A DNA stretch of 64,000 bases from Cheiracanthium punctorium (lineage: Eukaryota; Arthropoda; Arachnida; Araneae; Cheiracanthiidae), in assembly GCA_038373885.1 (NCBI GenBank), contig JAWZYV010016535.1, positions 1,736,001 through 1,800,000 on the forward strand. Reading direction: 5' to 3'. The first letter of the stretch is position 1; each line of letters starts with the position of its first letter. Positions 58,383 through 64,000 of this stretch are shown here, piece after piece. The notes beneath the pieces were generated by a model. That model was given only the letters and a program-made list of their open reading frames with translations. It was not told the origin of the DNA and searched no databases. Made by a program: the position numbers and the translations under genes.

Positions 58383-58420
58383 ATGAGGGACATCGTCTTG
58401 TATGATTTTATCTTTTTTTC

Positions 58421-58840
58421 TTACAACAACGGCTGGGGAACACCAGTCAGTTGGTTTTTCTACTGGTTGAATTACATTTAATTCCTGCATTCTTTTTATT
58501 TCTTCTCTTGTTTTCTCTAACAACGGTATAGGTATTCGTCGTGGAGAAGTGAGAGCATAAGGTTTGGCATCATTGGAGTTCAATGTGGTAGTTACCTTTT
58601 AGTAAACCAAGGCCTTGAAACAGAGTAGGGAATTCCTGGATAGGATCAAAACTACTAATGCTACGCACACAGTGGCCTAGAATATTAGGAGCTAATCCAA
58701 ACATTTTTATGGCTGGTTTTCCTAATAAACATCGCTGAAGACCATCTATGATGTAAATTTCTTCCAAACAATTTTTGCCATTATATTCTATGTTCTCAAC
58801 TATCTTTCCCATAAGTTTCAGAGGAGATCTATCAGGGCCA
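58421..58840 (-). pseudogene. Gypsy-2 protease-to-RT segment
   Basis: It includes the linker (GLQRCLLGKPAIKMFGL) and the RT N-terminus (RRIPIPLLEKTREEIKRM ... DWCSPAVVVRKKD). Two frames are used: one for the linker (58812-58570) and one for the RT start (58583-58421), so there is a frameshift near 58575. The RT continues at 56025 on the far side of the insert. Confidence 0.82.
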
Positions 58841-59100
58841 AAAATTAACTTGTTGTGCGTTTAACTTCAGCTCTTTTCAATACTGTTTTTGCTACATGAG
58901 AAGGAATTACAGTGTGATCCGCACCAGTATCAATCTTAAACTTGACTGATTTTCCTAATATTTTTATTGGTATAACCCAATCATCTACATCTTGTACATT
59001 TCCTACTAAACCTATAAAACCCGTTTCAAATTTAACTTCGTTAATTCGCTTAGTGGAAGATAAACAAACCTTCTCCCAGTGTCCTTTTTTCTTGCATTTT
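58841..59100 (-). pseudogene. Gypsy-2 protease and second zinc knuckle, frameshifted
   Basis: The active site is KIDTGADHTVIP (D-T-G; first Asp at 58931-58929). The preceding part has zinc knuckle C..C...GH....C (CRKCKKKGHWEKVC). This frame stops near 58855 by a one-base change and differs from the gag frame, which is why it is not continuous. Confidence 0.8.
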
Positions 59101-59731
59101 CTGCAGAAAGAGTCCTTGGCTGGGCAGTGCTTTTTATCGTGTGGCGATTTTCCGCAAGTTTCCTTTTGTGAACTAAAGCATTAATTGATGAATTGCTTAC
59201 TAATACTGACTGTTTCCTTTTGATCGATTCCGATAAGCGAACTTTATCAATGGCTGTTTGCAAAGTAAGCTGAGGATCAAGCTGTAGTTTTTCACTTAAA
59301 GCTTGGTCGCTAATACCAACAACTATACGATCCCTTAACAATTCATCGTGAAGTGCACCATAATTACACTTATCCGCAAGTGCATATAATTCGGTAATAA
59401 ATTCATTAACTGACTCCCCTTCTCTCTGTACCCGTCTGTTAAATTGCGCTCTTTCAAAAATAACATTTCTTTTAACGACAAAATACTCATTAAACTTTTG
59501 TAATACAACCTGGAAGTTTTTCTTCTCGTCTTCTGTTATGGAAAATGAGAGAACAATATCTTCAGCCTTTTCGCCCATGAAGTAGATAAGAGCATCAACT
59601 TGTTCCTCTTCTGACTTCGTATTCAATCCTGAAGCAGTTCAGAATCGGAGAAATCTCTGTTTCCACTTGGGCCAGTCCGTTGGAGTTGAAAACTGGAATA
59701 ATTCCGGTGGTGTTACTTGATAAGCAGTCAT
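59012..59731 (-). pseudogene. gag: Gypsy-2 gag
   Basis: Structural protein. The likely start is ATG 59731-59729 (MTAYQVTPPELFQFS). A TGA at 59641-59639 interrupts it after WKQRFLRF; the same frame then resumes (from TASGLNTKSEEEQVDALIYF) to 59012. The capsid-like region includes ERAQFNRRVQREGESVNEF. A frameshift at about 59160 moves the zinc knuckles (CGKSPHDKKHC and CRKCKKKGHWEKVC) to another frame. The product is therefore not expected to be made intact. Confidence 0.85.
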
Positions 59732-59806
59732 TGCCGGTTTTATTCCGAATTCCAACTTTACGTAGAATTCAAACTTTTTAAATTACCGTTTTAACCGCTG
59801 CCACCA

Positions 59807-60052
59807 TGTGTTGTTACCCGTATTTGATTAACATAAAAATCTGGAATGAGTTAAATAAAGAGCACTAGAAACAATTTTAGACAAACGGACACATTTAATA
59901 CGTTACAACCTAAGTACACCTACAAGTAACATTGAATATTTTCATAAGCAGTAATGATCCTGCTCGTGAAGCCGTTCTAAAAATCCGCTAGCTAAAGTCA
60001 TAGTTAAGACTACAAATAACGTTGGCTTGTGTTATTTGCAGATTATGTCACA
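59807..60052 (-). repeat. 5' LTR of Gypsy-2
   Basis: 246 bp, starting TGTGACATAATC on the minus strand; four bases longer than the partner because of one indel (AATAAAG against CAG). The PBS region TGGTGGCAGCGG follows directly on the minus strand. Confidence 0.88.
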
Positions 60053-60391
60053 GTTAAAGAGCCGTTTGGAGCTCATACGATTTATCCCTTGGAGGAGAGA
60101 GTAATATGAAGTGGGTGTTATTGCTTGTATTACCTTATTCATATTTGTATCTTGTCGCCAATCCGCTTCTGGCAACCCTATCGATGGGTTCTGGGTGGTA
60201 GCTGTGATTTTCGCCAGTCACAAGTAGTCGTCTCGTTTTGTAAGCCGTAAGCACGGCATCGTTGTACCCTCTTGACTCATTTAATTTTAAATAGTCACAG
60301 AATAAAAGAAATTAATTGTTGATCATTCGCCTTACAGTCCACTTTTTTCGTATCGCAACATTTCTGGTCCTTAATCATCGCCGGAGGACCT

Positions 60392-63300
60392 ATGGATAAA
60401 CAAACTCTCGTAACGTTGAACAGGCAATTAGGTAGCCTGAAAACAAAGGTAACCAACCTTACCAAATATTTAGATGATTTTGTTCCGTCATCGGATAAAG
60501 CCATTGAACTCGACTTGAAATTGAACTCTTTAAGAAAAACACAAACCGATTGTGAATCATTAAGACTCCAGTATTATAAGTTACCGGAAGAAATAAATAT
60601 TGCCGATAAAGAGCATGATTTGGATATCCTCGATGACGCATTGCAAGAACAGGAGGTAAGAATTAGATCTTTCCTCTCTTCTATTAGTAAAGTTGTTGAT
60701 ATTTCTGACAAGAACATAGAGCATTCTATTTCGAATAATGTATGCACAAATGTAAAGGTGAAATTACCCCAAATAAATTTACCAGAATTTTTCGGATCGT
60801 ATCAAGAATGGGGACTCTTTAAATCAAAATTTGACTCCCTTATCACATCTAATGAAAGTTTAACAAATCAACAGAAACTGCACTATTTGCAAGCTTCGTT
60901 AAAAGGAGAAGCTGAACATTTGCAAACGCCGAACGATACATTCGATTCCCTATTAGGCGCTTTGCAACAAAGATTTGAGAATAAACGTGTTATTGCATCA
61001 TCTCACATCAATTCTATTTTGTCCTTGAATAAATTAAATAATGAATCGGCAAGGGATCTAAGAACCCTACTTGATAACATTCAGAAGCATATTCGTTCTT
61101 TAGAATTGTTTGATTTGAAACCCGACAAACTTTCTCAGCAAATGTTGGTTAATATTGTGTTAAACAAACTAGATCATGAGACTCGTAGGCAATACGAAAT
61201 GACCTTGGACAGTACTGAATTTCCCGACTGGGAAGACTTTCTCTCCTTTTTGTCAAAGAGATGTCAAATTTTAGAAAGTTTAAATGCTTCTTTTCATAAC
61301 CCAAACAAGCAAAGGAACATTCCCCTCCATTCTAAACCGAAGGTGCTTCTTTCGAAATCTCAGCCTAATAATTGTGCTTTATGCAAACAAGCACACAGTT
61401 TATTTAAATGTAAACGCTTCAATTCAATGAAAGTTAATGAAAGATTTGATGTAGTAAAAAGTCATAATCTTTGTATAAATTGTTTGTCTCCATTGCATAA
61501 ATTATCGAATTGCCCTAGTGTTCGAAATTGTTTCTGCTCTAAACGGCATAATTCCTTATTGTGTAGAAGTTTGAATAAGAGTGTCGATAATCATAAGCAT
61601 TCGCCACAAGAAACTACTAACCACTTGAAAACGGAAGCAGTAAATTCAGAGTTAAATGTGAATTCTCCACCCTTTTCGCCTCCGTACCAAGATGACAGTC
61701 AGTCTACATTACCAGCTGGGAAAGAGGAAGGATTTATTGGTTCGAGTTTCGTATCGGGAAAAAATAAACAAAGCGTGGTTTTAAGTACTGTTCTTGTTTT
61801 TGGTGAAAATAACGTTGGAAATAAGTTCCCGATAAAGGCAATTCTTGATTGCGGTTCTATGGTGAATATTATCACGTTGGATACTGCGTTAGCTTTAGGA
61901 TTAAGGCTTCGAAAAATAAACACCTTAGTTTCGGGTATTGGAGGTGCATCTCATAAAATAAAGCATGAGGTTTCAATTGCAATTTCAAATAAGGAAGGTC
62001 AGTTTAGAAGAATAATTGATTGTTTGGTTGTCGAAAGTATTACAGATTTTACACCAACGTGTAAACTTGATATGAAGGGGATAAAAATTCCTGACGGCAT
62101 TAATCTATCAGATAAATCCTTTCATTTACCAAGTAAAATACATATGTTGCTTGGAAATCAGTTAATTTTTGATTTATTAAAACCTGAAAAATTGAAATTA
62201 GCCGGAGGTAATTTGATATTACAAGATACTGTGTTCGGCTTCACTGCTAGTGGTATTATGAGTCATGAAAACACTAGTCCTGACTTTCATTGTGGTCTTA
62301 TTTCAACCCTTGATGAATTAGACAAAAATATTAGATTATTTTGGGAAATAGAAAATTTAACGGACGTGGAAAATCCGGTCGTTAAATCTGAAGAAGAACG
62401 AATTTGTGAACAGCATTTCTTAAATACCTTCAAAAGGGATGAATCTGGTCGCTTTATAGTACAGATGCCTTTAGCTAAGGATCCCAGTTGTTTAGGGGAC
62501 TCCAAACAGACAGCTTTGAATAGACTCGAGGCCTTATGGAAAAGGTTAGTCAAAAATCCGGAAATGCTGATTTTATATCGTAATTTTATTCGAGAATACC
62601 AGACAATGGGTCACATGGTAGAGATAGTTGAAGAAGAAGAGCCAGCGGTGACGTATTATCTACCACACCACGGTGTTTATCGTCCTACTAATAGTACAAC
62701 TCCACTTCGCGTAGTTTTTAATGCTTCGTCTGTTACTTCCACTGGTGAATCTCTAAATTCATTGCAAATGAATGGTGGTATAATACAAGAAGACTTATTT
62801 TCAATTCTACTTCGATTCAGAATTCACAAGTACGCGTTAACTGCAGACATAAGGAAAATGTTTAGGATGGTTGCTATAGATGAATCTCAGCGCGATTTGC
62901 TACGAATCGTTTGGAAACATAATTTTGAAGATCCAGTGAAGAAATATAAATTAACCACCCTAACCTATGGTACTAGTAGCGCTCCGTATCTAGCCACTAG
63001 GTCGTTGAAACAACTTGCAATAGATGATGGCAAGGATTATCCATTAGCTGCTGAAGTTTTGCTTTCAGACGTGAATATAGACGAGATCTTAACAGGCAGC
63101 GATGATCTGGAATTAGGGAAGAAACTCCAAGCTCAGCTTGTCTCACTGTTACAAGGTGCTTGCATGCAATTGCATAAATGGGCAGCTAGTAATCCTTACC
63201 TATTGCCAGATGAATTAAATGAAGATAAAGACTTATCTTTTTCCAATCAAAATGAGACGAAGACACTCGGGCTTTTATGGAAGCCACAGACAGATTCCTT

Positions 63301-64000
63301 CTCTTTCAAGGTATCTACTAAGGATGAAGGAGGAAATAATTGTGAATTCACCAAAAGAACTGTGCTCTCCACAATTGCGAAATTGTTCGATCCACTCGGG
63401 CTATTAGGGCCCATAATAGCGAGGGCTAAAATTCTAATGCAAACTCTGTGGCAGTTAAACTTAGACTGGAATGATTGCTTGCCTCCAAACTTAAAATCTG
63501 AGTGGAATTCCTTTGTTACCGCTCTGTCATCTATAAACCTTTTGGTTATTCCTCGTTATTGTCTTCAACATCATTCCATTCGAACAGAAATTCATGGCTT
63601 TGCAGATTCTTCAGAGAAGGCTTTCGGAGCCGTAATCTACATTCGTTGTGTTGACGCAAATGGGCAGATCATTGTTAATCTGTTGTGCTCTAAATCTAAA
63701 GTTGCTCCTCTAAGGACAATCACCATTCCTCGGTTAGAGCTGAACGCTGCAGTTCTTCTTTCCAAATTGGTTAAAAGATCTCTGCAAGCCATAAAAATCC
63801 AAATTGATGAAATTTACTTTTGGTCTGACAGCAGCATAGTGTTAGCGTGGATTAAGAGGCCACCTTCTCATCTCAAGCCATTCGTTAGAAATCGTGTGAG
63901 TATCATTCAAGCGCTTACCAAAATTGAATGCTGGCACCACGTCAGCTCCAAGGAAAATCCAGCCGATATCCTTTCGAGAGGCGTAAATCCTGACAAAATT
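60392..64000 (+). CDS. BEL/Pao retrotransposon Gag-Pol polyprotein, runs off the window
   Basis: Open from ATG 60392-60394, only about 30 nt after the LTR and leader, for 1203 codons to the window edge with no stop seen. N-terminal gag of the BEL/Pao type has a coiled-coil start and LPEFFGSYQEWGLFKSKFD. Three zinc knuckles follow: CALCKQAHSLFKC, CINCLSPLHKLSNC and CFCSKRHNSLLC. Protease: ILDCGSMVNI (D-C-G-S, near 61848). RT: YALTADIRKMFRMVAID; its catalytic box reads NIDE (63074-63085) where YVDD is usual. RNase H follows with IHGFADSSEKAFGAVIY, PRLELNAAVL and FWSDSSIVLAWI. Integrase lies outside the window. The NIDE box would impair catalysis. Confidence 0.92.
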   Translation, partial: MDKQTLVTLNRQLGSLKTKVTNLTKYLDDFVPSSDKAIELDLKLNSLRKTQTDCESLRLQYYKLPEEINIADKEHDLDILDDALQEQEVRIRSFLSSISKVVDISDKNIEHSISNNVCTNVKVKLPQINLPEFFGSYQEWGLFKSKFDSLITSNESLTNQQKLHYLQASLKGEAEHLQTPNDTFDSLLGALQQRFENKRVIASSHINSILSLNKLNNESARDLRTLLDNIQKHIRSLELFDLKPDKLSQQMLVNIVLNKLDHETRRQYEMTLDSTEFPDWEDFLSFLSKRCQILESLNASFHNPNKQRNIPLHSKPKVLLSKSQPNNCALCKQAHSLFKCKRFNSMKVNERFDVVKSHNLCINCLSPLHKLSNCPSVRNCFCSKRHNSLLCRSLNKSVDNHKHSPQETTNHLKTEAVNSELNVNSPPFSPPYQDDSQSTLPAGKEEGFIGSSFVSGKNKQSVVLSTVLVFGENNVGNKFPIKAILDCGSMVNIITLDTALALGLRLRKINTLVSGIGGASHKIKHEVSIAISNKEGQFRRIIDCLVVESITDFTPTCKLDMKGIKIPDGINLSDKSFHLPSKIHMLLGNQLIFDLLKPEKLKLAGGNLILQDTVFGFTASGIMSHENTSPDFHCGLISTLDELDKNIRLFWEIENLTDVENPVVKSEEERICEQHFLNTFKRDESGRFIVQMPLAKDPSCLGDSKQTALNRLEALWKRLVKNPEMLILYRNFIREYQTMGHMVEIVEEEEPAVTYYLPHHGVYRPTNSTTPLRVVFNASSVTSTGESLNSLQMNGGIIQEDLFSILLRFRIHKYALTADIRKMFRMVAIDESQRDLLRIVWKHNFEDPVKKYKLTTLTYGTSSAPYLATRSLKQLAIDDGKDYPLAAEVLLSDVNIDEILTGSDDLELGKKLQAQLVSLLQGACMQLHKWAASNPYLLPDELNEDKDLSFSNQNETKTLGLLWKPQTDSFSFKVSTKDEGGNNCEFTKRTVLSTIAKLFDPLGLLGPIIARAKILMQTLWQLNLDWNDCLPPNLKSEWNSFVTALSSINLLVIPRYCLQHHSIRTEIHGFADSSEKAFGAVIYIRCVDANGQIIVNLLCSKSKVAPLRTITIPRLELNAAVLLSKLVKRSLQAIKIQIDEIYFWSDSSIVLAWIKRPPSHLKPFVRNRVSIIQALTKIECWHHVSSKENPADILSRGVNPDKI

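Larger units (their letters stand above)
56037..58409. mobile_element. 2.37-kb insertion with 11-bp TSD carrying a satellite block
   Basis: The Gypsy-2 RT coding is interrupted here; ATCTTTTTTTC occurs at both edges (56026-56036 and 58410-58420), an 11-bp duplication. The insert starts GGCCTATGTTCCGTATCCGG and ends TCTTGTATGATTTT, with no terminal inverted repeat. It carries an ~82-bp tandem array (56432-57672), a T-run (about 57838-57863) and a strong palindrome near the right end. No transposase or RT frame was recognised. The duplication length would fit a MULE or target-primed insertion; the class is unknown. Confidence 0.7.
53077..60052 (-). mobile_element. Gypsy-type LTR retrotransposon Gypsy-2, broken
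   Basis: Minus-strand element with LTRs at 59807-60052 (5') and 53077-53318 (3'). The PBS region is TGGTGGCAGCGG and the polypurine tract AAAAGGGGGAGA is next to the 3' LTR. Gag, protease, RT, RNase H and integrase fragments follow in the usual order. The coding is cut by two TGA stops, at least three frameshifts, a hAT MITE and a 2.37-kb insert. The LTRs differ by only a few substitutions and one 4-bp indel. No exact TSD was found (flanks GCGTA and GTTAA). Confidence 0.88.
52920..60360 (+). repeat. Probable 5' LTR of the BEL/Pao element, split by Gypsy-2
   Basis: The sequence before the BEL/Pao gag (60053 to about 60360) should be the end of its 5' LTR, and that stretch is interrupted at 60052 by the Gypsy-2 insertion. 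The other half is then expected just left of 53077; a TGTATACGTGAAGAC start at about 52920 is a candidate boundary. The 3' LTR is outside the window, so the boundaries cannot be confirmed here. Confidence 0.4.

Noticed and set aside
53077..60052. Target-site duplication for Gypsy-2
   Set aside because: The boundaries are fixed by PBS and polypurine tract, but flanks GCGTA and GTTAA do not match; a duplication is not claimed.
1..64000. CRISPR arrays, rRNA or functional tRNA genes
   Set aside because: None seen. The tandem repeats lack spacer structure, and the only tRNA-like sequence (about 30580-30640) is a SINE-type promoter without a cloverleaf I could support.

Overview
The window is AT-rich eukaryotic DNA. 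It has long introns, dense nested transposons, homopolymer tracts and microsatellites, and no bacterial-type operons. One host gene is recognisable: a geminin-family gene (replication-licensing inhibitor) on the minus strand. Seven exons with consistent splice phases lie between 43147 and 20421. The invertebrate-type geminin and the mix of hAT, Tigger, Helitron, Gypsy and BEL/Pao elements suggest an arthropod, perhaps an arachnid. That assignment is an inference.

Layout. 1-9292: repeats, including a non-autonomous Helitron (1517-5684) split by a 3.3-kb inverted-repeat element (2091-5418), which itself carries a Tigger-type element (3656-5065); then a hAT MITE (6397-6833) and a fold-back MITE (8574-9003). 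9293-20294: a complete Gypsy-type LTR retrotransposon with 2-kb LTRs, a gag with one stop, a -1 frameshift site and a pol with one stop and an altered RT catalytic motif. 20421-43147: the geminin gene. Its introns hold a Tigger element with a one-frameshift transposase (22708-25384), a second Helitron copy (28448-29849) carrying a hAT MITE, a tRNA-type SINE (about 30430-30650), a 5.1-kb hAT (33646-38786), and an inverted-repeat pair flanking exon 2 (39311-39565 and 40529-40753). 43.1-43.4 kb is the probable geminin promoter. 44.4-52.9 kb: diverged dispersed repeats and several hAT MITEs with target-site duplications. 52.9-64.0 kb: a BEL/Pao element whose 5' LTR appears to be split by a minus-strand Gypsy element (53077-60052). 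That Gypsy is in turn split by a hAT MITE and by a 2.37-kb insert carrying an ~82-bp satellite.

Function. The host protein should bind and inhibit Cdt1 through its coiled coil, with APC/C degrons (an RRSL destruction box in exon 2 and a KEN box in exon 3) controlling its cell-cycle turnover. The exon with the destruction box is symmetric in phase and sits in the loop of the inverted-repeat pair, which is the most testable biological idea here. The terminal geminin exon was not found. The mobile elements are mostly broken; the Tigger transposase (one frameshift) and the BEL/Pao polyprotein (open to the window edge, with an unusual RT motif) are the most intact coding sequences.
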